From the NCBI GenBank assembly GCA_947488085.1, contig CANKYI010000001.1, positions 1,311,928-1,375,927 on the forward strand: a DNA stretch of 64,000 nt. Direction: 5' to 3'. Source of the DNA: an uncultured Erythrobacter sp. GTDB taxonomy: Bacteria; Pseudomonadota; Alphaproteobacteria; Sphingomonadales; Sphingomonadaceae. Positions 9,875 to 18,874 of the stretch are shown here, piece after piece (position 1 is the stretch's first letter; the number at the start of each line of letters is the position of its first letter). A program made the translations under genes and the position numbers. Below the pieces are notes generated by a model. That model did no database searches. It saw only the letters and a program-made list of their open reading frames with translations, and had not been told where the DNA came from.

Positions 9875-11070
9875 CTGAGCCTATCGCGAAAATCCTCATA
9901 TTCAAACCGTTTGACGCATTCCAAACCGCCAGTTTCACTGTCCCACAACCAGATGCTGGGCAATTGTACGCCGTTAAACGTGTTCGTCTTCACCATCGAA
10001 TAATGCGCCTGATCAAGAAACGCGAAACGCGCGCCTGCATCAGCCTTTACCGGCAGGCGATAGTCACCAATCACATCCCCTGCGAGGCATGACGGCCCGC
10101 CAAGTCGGATGGGCACGCTGTCCTCATCGCTCAATTCCCCCAACATTGCCGGGCGATAGGGCGCCTCCAGCACGTCCGGCATATGGCAGGTCGCAGAGAC
10201 ATCGGTGATGCCGATGGGCACCTCGTTAAAGCCTGTATCGAGCAATGTACCCACCAAAATGCCCGCATCCAGAGCAACTGCCTCACCAGGCTCAAGAATG
10301 ATCTCTGCACCTGTATCACCAGCCGCGTCTTTCAAGAATTCGATCAGCTCCTCACGCTCGTAATCAGCGCGAGTGATATGGTGCCCGCCGCCCATATTGA
10401 TCCATTTGAGCTGCCCAAACCACGGCTCAATCGCGTCAAACACACGGTCCCATGTTTGTTGCAGTGGTTGGAAAGTTTGCTCGCACAGATTATGGAAATG
10501 GATACCTTCGACGCCTTCCATAACCTCTTCGGTTAGTTGATCGATAGGAAACCCCAGTCGTGATCCGGGCGCGCTGGGGTCATATTTGGGCACTTCACCC
10601 GTCGCCACCATCGGGTTTATCCGCAGACCCGGCGACACATCGCCGCCAGTAGTGGCCGCATGGTCAAGGATCAGAGCCGCCCGCTTCATCTGAGCGGGTG
10701 AGTTAAAGATCACATGCTCTGAAAGGCGACAGATTTCCTCCAGCTCCTCCGGCTTGAACGCCGCAGAATAGGTCGCAATCTCACCGTCGTAGAATTCGGA
10801 TGCCAGCCGCGCTTCCCAAAGCCCGCTGGTCGAAACGCCATCAAGATATTCACCCAGAATCGGCGCGACCGACCACATGGAGAAGGCCTTGAGCGCGGCA
10901 AACACTTTGATGCTCGCGCCATCACTCGCAGCCTCATCACGGATTTCAGCGAGGATTTGGCAATTGGCCCGGATCTTCGCCGCATCTACGACGAAAGCGG
11001 GGCTGTCGACGCGGGAGAGATCGAACTGCGCAAAAGCGCCGGGATTGCCTGCTTGGGTTTGCATTCGCAC
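9871..11070 (-). CDS. nspC: Carboxy(nor)spermidine decarboxylase
   Basis: A fold-III PLP decarboxylase that converts carboxyspermidine or carboxynorspermidine to spermidine or norspermidine, the last step of the aspartate-semialdehyde-dependent polyamine route. The PLP lysine is K61 in ALKAFSMW, a motif typical of this subfamily. HFHNLCEQ, INMGGGHH and EPGEA follow in the expected order, and the length of 399 residues is normal. The partner dehydrogenase lies just upstream on the same strand, beyond one small unknown gene. With an ornithine decarboxylase also nearby, spermidine is the likely product. Confidence 0.92.
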   Translation of the reverse strand: MRMQTQAGNPGAFAQFDLSRVDSPAFVVDAAKIRANCQILAEIRDEAASDGASIKVFAALKAFSMWSVAPILGEYLDGVSTSGLWEARLASEFYDGEIATYSAAFKPEELEEICRLSEHVIFNSPAQMKRAALILDHAATTGGDVSPGLRINPMVATGEVPKYDPSAPGSRLGFPIDQLTEEVMEGVEGIHFHNLCEQTFQPLQQTWDRVFDAIEPWFGQLKWINMGGGHHITRADYEREELIEFLKDAAGDTGAEIILEPGEAVALDAGILVGTLLDTGFNEVPIGITDVSATCHMPDVLEAPYRPAMLGELSDEDSVPIRLGGPSCLAGDVIGDYRLPVKADAGARFAFLDQAHYSMVKTNTFNGVQLPSIWLWDSETGGLECVKRFEYEDFRDRLS

Positions 11071-11138
11071 GATCTATGCGCGGCGACCACAATGAGCAAG
11101 CGCGAGGCTTGCGCAAAATACCTTAGGCCAAAGCTGGG

Positions 11139-11657
11139 TCAGGTCTCGTCGACAGGAAGAGCAAAAGCGAATGTACCCAATAGCCAGGTAAAAACACCGG
11201 AGACGAGAGCGCCAGCCGTGTAATGACGAGCATTGGCTTCCTCCCCAAACATCCATCCAAAACCGCCAAGCGCAAAGGCATAAATGATAAAAGCAACGGA
11301 TGACACCGCAGCCGCCTTCCACAATGGCGAACCGCCACCGACCGGCTTTGTACCCCAGAGGCGGACAAGAAAAATCAGACCGGCAAGGACCAGTAATCCG
11401 CCAGTTTTCCATATCTGACTGTCAGCAGCGACACCGAGGATCAGCGGGTAGAAAGTAACGCCTTCAACGGGAAACAATTTCGTCAGGCGATTAATATGCA
11501 CATTGTTGCCATTTGAGGGCCCTGATTGACCACCCCCACCAGCTTGGACGTCACTCGCGCCTTGAACAGTCAAGCTTTCTTGAGTCGCAACCTCACCAAT
11601 TCTCGTGGCGAGCGCAGGTTTTACAGGTGAAAGCCTCAAGGACCCAGAAAATGGCAT
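11139..11657 (-). CDS. Unknown small polytopic membrane protein
   Basis: I do not recognise this 172-residue protein. The first 60 residues are polar, with a Gly/Ser/Asn-rich stretch (QAGGGGQSGPSNGNN), followed by three clear hydrophobic helices (LLVLAGLIFLVRLW, SSVAFIIYAFALGGFGW, ALVSGVFTWLLGTFAFAL). A weaker fourth segment (YPLILGVAA) comes before them. ATG 11657 is preferred over the upstream TTG because GGGGGAT precedes it. It begins 20 bp after the dehydrogenase stop and ends 69 bp before the decarboxylase, so it is probably co-transcribed with these polyamine enzymes. Transport or regulation is possible but not shown. Confidence 0.65.
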   Translation of the reverse strand: MPFSGSLRLSPVKPALATRIGEVATQESLTVQGASDVQAGGGGQSGPSNGNNVHINRLTKLFPVEGVTFYPLILGVAADSQIWKTGGLLVLAGLIFLVRLWGTKPVGGGSPLWKAAAVSSVAFIIYAFALGGFGWMFGEEANARHYTAGALVSGVFTWLLGTFAFALPVDET

Positions 11658-11676
11658 GATATCCCCCAATATCGAC

Positions 11677-12888
11677 TCAAAACTCTACTGGGCAGTCTAA
11701 CTCTTTTACTTGCCAAGACAAGCCATGGTCATTCAGCATTTCCATAAAGGGATCGGGGTCCATTTCTTCCATGTTGAAGACACCGTTGCCGCTCCATGTG
11801 CCCGTTGCCATCATCGCACTGCCGATCATCGCTGGCACGCCCGTAGTGTAGCTGACCGCTTGGTTGCCGGTCTCTTCGAACGCCGCCTCATGTGAGCAAA
11901 TATTGTTTATATAGAATGTTTTCTCACCGGAACCTTCCAAAGACTCTCCGGTAGCGATTACGCCGATATTGGTGTTGCCCTTGGTCGTCTCACCAAGGCT
12001 CTCAGGCTTAGGCAGGACGGCGGCGAGGAATTGCAGCGGGATGATCTCTTTGCCCTGATACTTGATCGGCTCAATCCCCGTCATGCCGACATTCTGAAGC
12101 ACGGTGAGGTGTTTGATATATTCATCGCCAAACGTCATCCAGAACCGCGCACGCTCAATCTCTGGGTTGAACTTCGACAGGCTTTCCAGCTCCTCGTGAT
12201 ACATGAGGTATGCTTGCCGCGTGCCCACCGCTTCAAAGTCGAAGGGGGTTGAAACCTGCATTGCGGGCGTCTCCACCCATGCGCCGTTTTCCCAGTGCCG
12301 TGCAGGAGCGGTCACTTCGCGAATGTTGATCTCTGGATTGAAATTGGTCGCAAATGCCTGTCCGTGATCGCCGCCATTGCAGTCGAGGATATCAAGCTGG
12401 CGGATGGTTTTGAGCTTATGCTTTTTAAGCCACATCGTGAAAACGCTAGTGACGCCCGGGTCGAAACCGCTGCCAAGGAGCGCCATCAATCCGGCTTCCT
12501 TAAACCGGTCGTGATAGGCCCATTGCCAGTGATACTCGAACTTTGCCTCATCCTTGGGCTCGTAATTCGCGGTATCGAGATAGTGCACGCCTGCCTCCAG
12601 ACACGCATCCATGATCGGCAAATCCTGATATGGCAGGGCAAGGTTTACGACGAGGGTCGCGCCCACTTTGCGGATCAGATTGACCATCGCGGGCACTTCT
12701 TCCGCGTCAATTTCGTAGGTCGGCACAGACACGCCAGTGCGCGTTTTCACGCTTTCGGCGATAGCATCGCACTTTGATATTGTGCGGCTGGCCAAGTGGA
12801 TTTCGGGGAAAATATCGGAGTTTTGGGCCATCTTGTGGACGCAAACAGAGCTGACGCCCCCTGCCCCGATCACCAGAACTTTTGTCAT
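11677..12888 (-). CDS. Carboxy(nor)spermidine dehydrogenase, saccharopine-dehydrogenase family
   Basis: This saccharopine-dehydrogenase-fold enzyme would reductively join aspartate semialdehyde to putrescine (or diaminopropane), giving carboxyspermidine (or carboxynorspermidine). The Rossmann loop IGAGGVSS lies at residues 7-14. LDTANYEPKDEAKFEY and GSGFDPGVTSVF mark the family. The start at ATG 12888 is chosen because the longer frame adds 65 residues with no homology-like content and MTKVLVIGAGG is the standard N-terminus. This gives 403 residues. It is the first gene of a unit with the unknown membrane protein and the decarboxylase, and is divergent from the dehydratase. Confidence 0.9.
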   Translation of the reverse strand: MTKVLVIGAGGVSSVCVHKMAQNSDIFPEIHLASRTISKCDAIAESVKTRTGVSVPTYEIDAEEVPAMVNLIRKVGATLVVNLALPYQDLPIMDACLEAGVHYLDTANYEPKDEAKFEYHWQWAYHDRFKEAGLMALLGSGFDPGVTSVFTMWLKKHKLKTIRQLDILDCNGGDHGQAFATNFNPEINIREVTAPARHWENGAWVETPAMQVSTPFDFEAVGTRQAYLMYHEELESLSKFNPEIERARFWMTFGDEYIKHLTVLQNVGMTGIEPIKYQGKEIIPLQFLAAVLPKPESLGETTKGNTNIGVIATGESLEGSGEKTFYINNICSHEAAFEETGNQAVSYTTGVPAMIGSAMMATGTWSGNGVFNMEEMDPDPFMEMLNDHGLSWQVKELDCPVEF

Positions 12889-12951
12889 CAAAATACGCCT
12901 TTCAAAATCGAATCTTGCCCTGTCCCTAATGCAATGCGCTATGGCCGACAA

Positions 12952-13920
12952 ATGATCCGAACACCCAATGAAAAAGGCGTCATCGCGGCTGCTCAAAGCA
13001 TCGCTGCGATCCTGCCGCCCACACCGCTGCTGCCTGCTGAGATTGGCGGGGTAACGGTGCATGTAAAAGCAGAGAACCTGCAACCCATTGGTGCCTTCAA
13101 GATCAGAGGCGGCTGGTGGCGATTGTCGAACCTGAGCGAGGCGGAGCGCGCATCCGGCGTGGTCGCGGTCTCATCCGGCAATCATGCGCAAGGGGTCGCA
13201 TGGGCGGCCAAACGGCTTGGGATCAAGGCCGCTATCGTAATGCCGCGCGATGCGCCGCAGGTGAAGCTCGACAACACCAAAGCGCTGGGCGCGGAAGTGG
13301 TCCTGTATGAACGTCCGGGTGAAGACAGGGACGCCGTAGCAGCCAAGCTGATCGAGGAACGCGGGGGCGTGCTGGTCCACGCATTTGGCGATCCATGGGT
13401 AATAGAGGGGCAAGGTAGCGCAGGGATCGAAGCCGCGCAGCAACTGGGCCGCGAACCGTCACGCCTTATCGCGTGCTGCGGTGGAGGCGGACTGGCCGCT
13501 GGCCTCAGCCTCGCCTGTCCCAGCGCCGCAATCCATGTGGTGGAGCCGGTCGGATGGGATATGGTCGGCCAAGCGCTATCCACGGGCGAAGTGGTGCAAG
13601 TGGCACCTGATGCCCCCTCCACCATATGCGACGCGCTGCAACCGAACGCGACCAAACCGCTCAACCTCTCCGTATTAAGCGGCCGCGCAGAGCCGGGCGT
13701 TGCGGTAACAGATGATGAAGTGCGCCATGCGCAACGCTGGGCGTTTGCCAACCTGCGCATCGTCACCGAGCCGGGAGGCGCCGCTGCATTGGCTGCTGCG
13801 CTCGCCGGTAAGGTACCGCTCGATGAAGGCACCGTGATCCTTGTGACAGGCGGAAATGCGGACCCTGCCCGCTTCGCAGAAACAATCGCCGCATCTGTGG
13901 ACACCGTCACACAGGCTTAA
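12952..13920 (+). CDS. Threonine/serine dehydratase, PLP fold type II
   Basis: A 322-residue tryptophan-synthase-beta-fold enzyme of the threonine/serine dehydratase and serine racemase group. KAENLQPIGAFKIRGG contains the PLP lysine, SSGNHAQGVAW is the phosphate-side loop, and CCGGGGLAAG the glycine-rich PLP-phosphate site. It lacks the ACT regulatory domain of biosynthetic IlvA, so it resembles catabolic TdcB or a racemase. The start could be ATG 12952 or ATG 12934. Neither has a clear ribosome-binding site, and the longer frame back to 12796 runs into the divergent gene. Confidence 0.87.
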   Translation: MIRTPNEKGVIAAAQSIAAILPPTPLLPAEIGGVTVHVKAENLQPIGAFKIRGGWWRLSNLSEAERASGVVAVSSGNHAQGVAWAAKRLGIKAAIVMPRDAPQVKLDNTKALGAEVVLYERPGEDRDAVAAKLIEERGGVLVHAFGDPWVIEGQGSAGIEAAQQLGREPSRLIACCGGGGLAAGLSLACPSAAIHVVEPVGWDMVGQALSTGEVVQVAPDAPSTICDALQPNATKPLNLSVLSGRAEPGVAVTDDEVRHAQRWAFANLRIVTEPGGAAALAAALAGKVPLDEGTVILVTGGNADPARFAETIAASVDTVTQA

Positions 13921-13999
13921 TACACGGCCCATAGGCCCGGCCCTTGACGCGCAATCCCCCGATTCCCTAGCGTCACCCCCTCAGGAGGCATTTGTTACC

Positions 14000-15214
14000 A
14001 TGACAGCTCAACCCAAACGGATCATCGAAAATGCGGTGGTGCGAAAGGACGCCAAGGCGACGGATAAGCTGCTTGATAAGGCCTTCGCTCTCGCTTTTGG
14101 CGGTTTGGTCTATGCCCAGATTTGGGAAGACCCGGTGGTGGATATGGAAGGGCTGGCGATCCAGCCTGATAGCCGCGTCATGTGCATCGCCAGTGGCAGT
14201 TGCAACGCGCTCAGTTATTTGACTGCGAACCCCGCACAGGTAACAGCAGTCGACCTCAACCGTGCGCATGTAGCATTGGGCCATCTCAAAATCACCGCGA
14301 TCAAGCATCTGCCCAATTACGAGCGTTTCCAACGCTTCTTCGGACATGCCGATCACAAAGAGAACAAGGCGGTCTATAAAGAGATGATCGCCCCGCATCT
14401 GGACGCGCAAAGCCGCAAATATTGGGAGCAGCGCGACATCAAGGGGCGTCGGCGCATTTCCTACTTCACGAAGGGGTTGTACCGCAAAGGTTTACTCGGT
14501 AATTTCATTGGCTTAGCGCATTTATTTGCCAAACTATATAAAGTTGATCTGAATAAGCTTTTGGAGGCAGAAAGCGTCGAAGAGCAGCGCGAAGTGTTTG
14601 AAACGCAGCTCTCGCCCGTATTCGACAAAAAGTTCGTTCGCTGGCTCACCGACCAACCTGCCTCACTGTTTGGACTTGGCATTCCGCCCGCGCAGTTTGA
14701 CGAGCTCGCAGGCGATGAGCGCATGGCCGAGGTACTGAGGCGGCGGCTCGAAAAACTGGCCTGCGACTTTGAGATCAAGGACAATTACTTCGCATGGCAG
14801 GCATTTGGCAGAGGCTATGACCGCCGCGAGGACGCGCCGCTGCCCCCCTATCTGCAACGCGCCAATTGGGATGCGATGCGCGAACGGATCGATCGCATCA
14901 CTGTGGAACGAGCAAATATGGTGCAATGGATCGGCGACCGGGACGAGGGATCGATGGACCGCTTTGTGCTGCTCGATGCGCAGGATTGGATGAACAACGC
15001 TCAGCTGGACGAGTTATGGGGCCGGATCACCACCGCATCGCGCCCCGGTGCAAGGGTGCTGTTCCGCACGGCAGCAGAACCCACGATGCTGCCCGGGCGG
15101 CTCGACGATGTAATCCTGTCGAAATGGCGGTATCTTGATGAGGTTTCTGCTGACCTGACGCAGCGCGATCGGTCTTCGATCTATGGCGGCGTGCACTTGT
15201 ATGAGCTGGCCTGA
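14000..15214 (+). CDS. btaA: BtaA: SAM:diacylglycerol 3-amino-3-carboxypropyltransferase
   Basis: A DUF3419 protein of 404 residues, the family of BtaA, which moves the aminocarboxypropyl group of S-adenosylmethionine to diacylglycerol to make diacylglycerylhomoserine. The opening segment with VYAQIWEDPVVDMEGL and the IASGSCNALSYL SAM-binding loop match the family, and RTAAEPTMLPG comes near the end. The ATG at 14000 has an AGGAGG site at 13983-13988. Its stop overlaps the ATG of the next gene (TGATG), a strong sign of coupling to BtaB. Confidence 0.93.
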   Translation: MTAQPKRIIENAVVRKDAKATDKLLDKAFALAFGGLVYAQIWEDPVVDMEGLAIQPDSRVMCIASGSCNALSYLTANPAQVTAVDLNRAHVALGHLKITAIKHLPNYERFQRFFGHADHKENKAVYKEMIAPHLDAQSRKYWEQRDIKGRRRISYFTKGLYRKGLLGNFIGLAHLFAKLYKVDLNKLLEAESVEEQREVFETQLSPVFDKKFVRWLTDQPASLFGLGIPPAQFDELAGDERMAEVLRRRLEKLACDFEIKDNYFAWQAFGRGYDRREDAPLPPYLQRANWDAMRERIDRITVERANMVQWIGDRDEGSMDRFVLLDAQDWMNNAQLDELWGRITTASRPGARVLFRTAAEPTMLPGRLDDVILSKWRYLDEVSADLTQRDRSSIYGGVHLYELA

Positions 15215-15876
15215 TGGCGGCCACAGAAACCGGGCAAAGCGGCCATGCGGCATTGATGGACAACGTCTACAAAGGTCAGCGGCATATTTATGACCTAACG
15301 CGCAAATATTACCTGTTTGGGCGCGACACATTGATAGACGGGCTGAATGCACAAACCGGCATGCGCGCCTTGGAGATCGCATGCGGTACAGGTCGCAACC
15401 TTGCCAAAGTGGGCAAGGCATGGCCCGGCGTGCGACTCTATGGCTTGGATATCTCGGCAGAAATGTTGAAAAACGCGCGCAAGGCTCTGGGGAGCGACGC
15501 AAAGCTGGGTCAAGGCGATGCCTGCGCGTTCGATGCCGATGCGGTGTTTGGCGAGGAAGGATTGAGAGAGACCGGGTTTGATCGGATCGTGCTGTCCTAT
15601 TCCCTCTCCATGATCCCCGATTGGGAAGGGGCTTTGACCCATGCGGCGAGCAAGCTGGCGCCGCACGGAGAGCTGCATGTGGTCGATTTTGGTGACCTTG
15701 AAGGCATGCCCGCTCCATTGGCGGGGATGCTTCATCGCTGGTTAGCCAAGTTCCATGTGCAAACCCGCACCACTCTGCCCGACATTACCGCGCAGATCGC
15801 GGCGGCAAACGGCATGACGCTGACCTCTATGCGGGGGAAACTGGGCTACTTCCAGTTGCATGTGCTGAAAGCATAG
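15214..15876 (+). CDS. btaB: BtaB: diacylglycerylhomoserine N-methyltransferase
   Basis: A 220-residue class I SAM methyltransferase with motif I EIACGTGRN at residues 54-62, followed by GLDISAEML and a post-II SYSLSMIPDWEGAL segment. Coupled by TGATG to btaA, it would add three methyl groups to give the betaine lipid DGTS, a phosphorus-free membrane lipid used by many bacteria under phosphate limitation. The assignment rests on the fold plus the btaA neighbour. No Pho box was recognised upstream of btaA. Confidence 0.9.
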   Translation: MAATETGQSGHAALMDNVYKGQRHIYDLTRKYYLFGRDTLIDGLNAQTGMRALEIACGTGRNLAKVGKAWPGVRLYGLDISAEMLKNARKALGSDAKLGQGDACAFDADAVFGEEGLRETGFDRIVLSYSLSMIPDWEGALTHAASKLAPHGELHVVDFGDLEGMPAPLAGMLHRWLAKFHVQTRTTLPDITAQIAAANGMTLTSMRGKLGYFQLHVLKA

Positions 15877-15958
15877 AGCGCCGCGACTTAGGTTGCATTT
15901 GACAATTCATCGCCGCTCTCGCAGGACTAGCCCCGAGAAACAGAGGGATCTGCTCACC

Positions 15959-16411
15959 ATGCAAGCTCAAATGCTGGCGCCCGCCGCGGTTCTGGTCGTC
16001 TGGACACTTATCGTCCTATTGTGGATCATCCCGTCGCGATTTGGCGCGGTCGCCAAGGTGAAAGACAAATCGACCCTTCCCACCAAAGCGGGCGTGCGTG
16101 GTGGAGATCTGGAAGGCGTGCTGCCGGATAAGGCCAACTGGCCCGCCCACAATCACACGCACCTGCATGAACAGCCGACCTTGTTCTACGCAGTGGCTGT
16201 AATCCTGGCGATGATTGGCCCATCCGCGTTCGACGTGCTGCTGGCTTGGGTCTATGTCGGAGTGCGGATTGTGCATTCCTTGTGGCAGAACCTGTTCAAC
16301 GGCGTGCCAATTCGATTTGTGCTGTTTATGATTAGCTCAATTGTGCTGATCATTCTGGCTGTGCGAGCTTTGATGGCTACGATGTTTGCTGATCCCAGCC
16401 TCGCCCCCTAA
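15959..16411 (+). CDS. MAPEG family membrane protein (copy 1)
   Basis: A four-helix membrane protein of the MAPEG family (membrane-associated proteins in eicosanoid and glutathione metabolism), 150 residues from ATG 15959. That start is chosen because the hydrophobic first helix begins directly after it. The conserved loop PDKANWPAHNHTHLHEQPTL and the second helix FYAVAVILAMIG are present. Bacterial members have no agreed substrate. A paralogue follows 30 bp later, so the pair looks like a tandem duplication and a single transcript. Confidence 0.85.
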   Translation: MQAQMLAPAAVLVVWTLIVLLWIIPSRFGAVAKVKDKSTLPTKAGVRGGDLEGVLPDKANWPAHNHTHLHEQPTLFYAVAVILAMIGPSAFDVLLAWVYVGVRIVHSLWQNLFNGVPIRFVLFMISSIVLIILAVRALMATMFADPSLAP

Positions 16412-16441
16412 TAACCAATTTAAGAAAAGGCCCAGAAAACA

Positions 16442-16882
16442 ATGATCGGAATGGACATCCTGCAACCGGCGATCGCGCTGATGATTTGGACCATGATCAT
16501 GTGGGCATGGATGTACGCCACCCGCATTCCGGCCATGTCAAAAGCACCGGGTATCGAAGACCCGTCGAAGATGGTTGGAACAACGGGCTCCAGTTTACGA
16601 AATGAACTGCCGGATAAGGTCAACTGGAAAGCTGACAATTACAATCACTTACACGAAGCACCTACAGTGTTTTATGCAGTGGCAATTATCCTGGCGATCC
16701 TAGGTCAGGGCGACGGGATGAACGCTTTTCTAGCTTGGATATACACTGGCCTGCGCGTCGCACACAGCTTGATCCAAGTCACCGCAAACAAAGTGATTGT
16801 GCGCTTTGTTCTGTTCGCTTTGTCGAGCGTGGTGCTGATGGTCTTAATCGCGAAGGCCTCTTTGCTGGTCTTCGCTGTTTAA
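16442..16882 (+). CDS. MAPEG family membrane protein (copy 2)
   Basis: A 146-residue paralogue of the preceding gene. It has the same four-helix layout and a closely similar loop (PDKVNWKADNYNHLHEAPTV) and helix (FYAVAIILAILG). The two copies agree best around the loop and diverge in the first helix (residues 10-27) and the last helix. It ends 8 bp before the convergent thioredoxin reductase stop. Both copies might form a hetero-oligomer, since MAPEG proteins are usually trimers, but that is inference. Confidence 0.85.
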   Translation: MIGMDILQPAIALMIWTMIMWAWMYATRIPAMSKAPGIEDPSKMVGTTGSSLRNELPDKVNWKADNYNHLHEAPTVFYAVAIILAILGQGDGMNAFLAWIYTGLRVAHSLIQVTANKVIVRFVLFALSSVVLMVLIAKASLLVFAV

Positions 16883-16890
16883 GGCGCCGC

Positions 16891-17862
16891 TTATTCAGCC
16901 GCCTCGGCGGCTTCCTCTGCATCCTCAAGTGCCGCAAGATAGCGCTCACCATCAAGCGCCGCCATACAGCCCATTCCGGCTGCGGTGACCGCTTGGCGAT
17001 AGACGTGATCGGTCACGTCACCAGCTGCAAAGACACCCGGGATTGCTGTTTTAGGGGTGCCGGGTTCGGTATCGAGATACCCGCCGCCATCCATCGCCAG
17101 TTTACCCTTGAACAATTCGGTTGCAGGGGCGTGACCAATCGCGACAAAGGCACCATCCACGGCGAGCGTCGACGCCTCACCGGTCTGCGTATCCTTAAGC
17201 GCAAGATGTCCTAAAGCACCTCCTTCATTGGCCTCGAAACTTTCTACAGTTTTATTCCAGAGCACTGAAATTTTTGGATTCTTCATCAAACGCTCTTCGA
17301 GAATCTTCTCAGAACGCAATTCATCGCGGCGATGGATCAGTGTGACATCATCGGAATGGTTCGTGAGATACAGCGCCTCTTCAACTGCAGTGTTGCCGCC
17401 GCCAATAACCGCCACTTTCTTACCGCGGTAAAAGAACCCGTCACAGGTCGCACAGGCGGATACGCCCTTGCCGCCCAGCTCTTGCTCACCCGGAACGCCC
17501 AGCCATTTCGCCTGAGCACCGGTGCAGATCACCAAAGTATCGCCAATATACTCATCGCCACTATCGCCGACCGCACGGAACGGAGGTCCGCTTTCCAAAT
17601 CGACCGAGACGATAGTGTCCCACATCATGCGCGTGCCGACATGTTCGGCCTGCGCTTGCATTTCTTCCATCAACCACGGCCCCTGCACCACGTCGCGGTA
17701 TCCGGGATAGTTTTCGACATCGGTGGTGATCGTCAACTGACCGCCAGGCTGAAGGCCCTGCACCACGATTGGCTCAAGCATGGCGCGGGCAGCGTAGATT
17801 GCGGCGCTGTAACCGGCAGGGCCGGAGCCTATGATGAGCATTTTGGTGCGATGGGTTGCCAT
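16891..17862 (-). CDS. trxB: Thioredoxin reductase
   Basis: A cytoplasmic FAD flavoenzyme that passes electrons from NADPH to thioredoxin. FAD binding is shown by GSGPAG at 12-17, the redox pair by CATC (Cys137, Cys140) and the NADPH site by GGGNTA at 154-159. AIPGVFAAGDVTDHVYRQAV near the C-terminus is the second FAD motif. ATG 17862 is preferred over a TTG five codons upstream. The length is 323 residues, normal for the low-molecular-weight class. The C-terminal tail is unusually rich in Ala and Glu (EDAEEAAEAAE). Confidence 0.97.
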   Translation of the reverse strand: MATHRTKMLIIGSGPAGYSAAIYAARAMLEPIVVQGLQPGGQLTITTDVENYPGYRDVVQGPWLMEEMQAQAEHVGTRMMWDTIVSVDLESGPPFRAVGDSGDEYIGDTLVICTGAQAKWLGVPGEQELGGKGVSACATCDGFFYRGKKVAVIGGGNTAVEEALYLTNHSDDVTLIHRRDELRSEKILEERLMKNPKISVLWNKTVESFEANEGGALGHLALKDTQTGEASTLAVDGAFVAIGHAPATELFKGKLAMDGGGYLDTEPGTPKTAIPGVFAAGDVTDHVYRQAVTAAGMGCMAALDGERYLAALEDAEEAAEAAE

Positions 17863-17923
17863 AGTCTGTCTCTTCAATTCGTCTGTATTCGTGCTGTTGA
17901 TATGGGGTGGGTCGGCTCGCTTG

Positions 17924-18715
17924 TCACGTCAGGAACCGGTCTCTGAGACGAGCTTTCCTTGCCTCATCCACACCTAAAGTTTGCGCAAGATAGGTGTCGA
18001 TCGATCCATGATCGCGCTCAATCTCGGCAAAGTAGGTCGCAATGTATTCCGGAAGCACGCCCATGAGATTGAGCAAAGCCTCAGGTTCGATGGTGCCGTA
18101 ATGCGCTTCCATCCGCGGCAAAGACTGCCGTTCGAGGATTTCGCGCGTGGGGGCATCATTGGTGCGCATGAACTCGGCCACACTGTCATCGCGGTGCACA
18201 CCCAAGACATGCAGCAAAAGGCTCGCCGCAATGCCAGTGCGGTCCTTACCCGCAAAACAATGGACCAAACTGCCACCATCACGGCTATCCAACGCATTGA
18301 AATAGCTCGTAAACATATCAATCATCGCAGGGTTCACCGGCATACGCGTGTAAACTGCCAGCATCCGATTGCGCGCCTTTTCCGCGGTCATTGCGATGGC
18401 TCCGCCGCCGCCCTCATGCGGAGGAGAATTGCTGGTCTCGCCATCGAAAGCAATCACTTGCGCATTAAAATCGCCATGGCGACGGCAGGGAAAGCTGGTC
18501 CGCTCACTCGTCCCGCGCAGATCGATAATTGTGCGAATATCAAGGCTGTGGATCAGTTCCAGATCCGCATCACTCGCCTCCATATGCTGTCCAGACCGGA
18601 ACAGCAGGCCATTTTTGACCCTGGCTCCGTCCGCTGCGGCATAACCGCCGTAATCACGCAGATTGTGGATGCCATCAGTGGGCAAGAACGGGTTCTGGGG
18701 GGATTGTCGAATCAT
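17924..18715 (-). CDS. Tyrosine-protein phosphatase (Y_phosphatase3 type)
   Basis: A 263-residue protein of the bacterial tyrosine/dual-specificity phosphatase group. The P-loop VHCFAGKDRTG gives catalytic Cys153 and Arg159, and the N-terminal GIHNLRDYGGY with LLFRSGQH is diagnostic of the subfamily. The Lys inside the loop (GKDR) is a feature of members with phosphoinositide or dual specificity. No signal peptide is present, so it is cytoplasmic. ATG 18715 overlaps a GTG one codon upstream, and either could be used. The physiological substrate is unknown. Confidence 0.88.
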   Translation of the reverse strand: MIRQSPQNPFLPTDGIHNLRDYGGYAAADGARVKNGLLFRSGQHMEASDADLELIHSLDIRTIIDLRGTSERTSFPCRRHGDFNAQVIAFDGETSNSPPHEGGGGAIAMTAEKARNRMLAVYTRMPVNPAMIDMFTSYFNALDSRDGGSLVHCFAGKDRTGIAASLLLHVLGVHRDDSVAEFMRTNDAPTREILERQSLPRMEAHYGTIEPEALLNLMGVLPEYIATYFAEIERDHGSIDTYLAQTLGVDEARKARLRDRFLT

Positions 18716-18874
18716 CACAGAAGGCTCTGACAGCGCCGCACAGCCTCCGCAACAGCAAGGGTGCCCTGTGCGTCGAAAGCTATAGGTATTGCTTCGGAGG
18801 CTCGCACAAAGCCAGCATTGGTGAATGGCCGTGTAATCGCCCTAGTCACTGAAAATCGGACAACGGCGGACCCT

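Noticed and set aside
16895..16920. GC-rich hairpin at the trxB 3' end as a terminator
   Set aside because: It lies within the Ala/Glu codons of trxB and has no T-run after it, so it is probably a by-product of coding.
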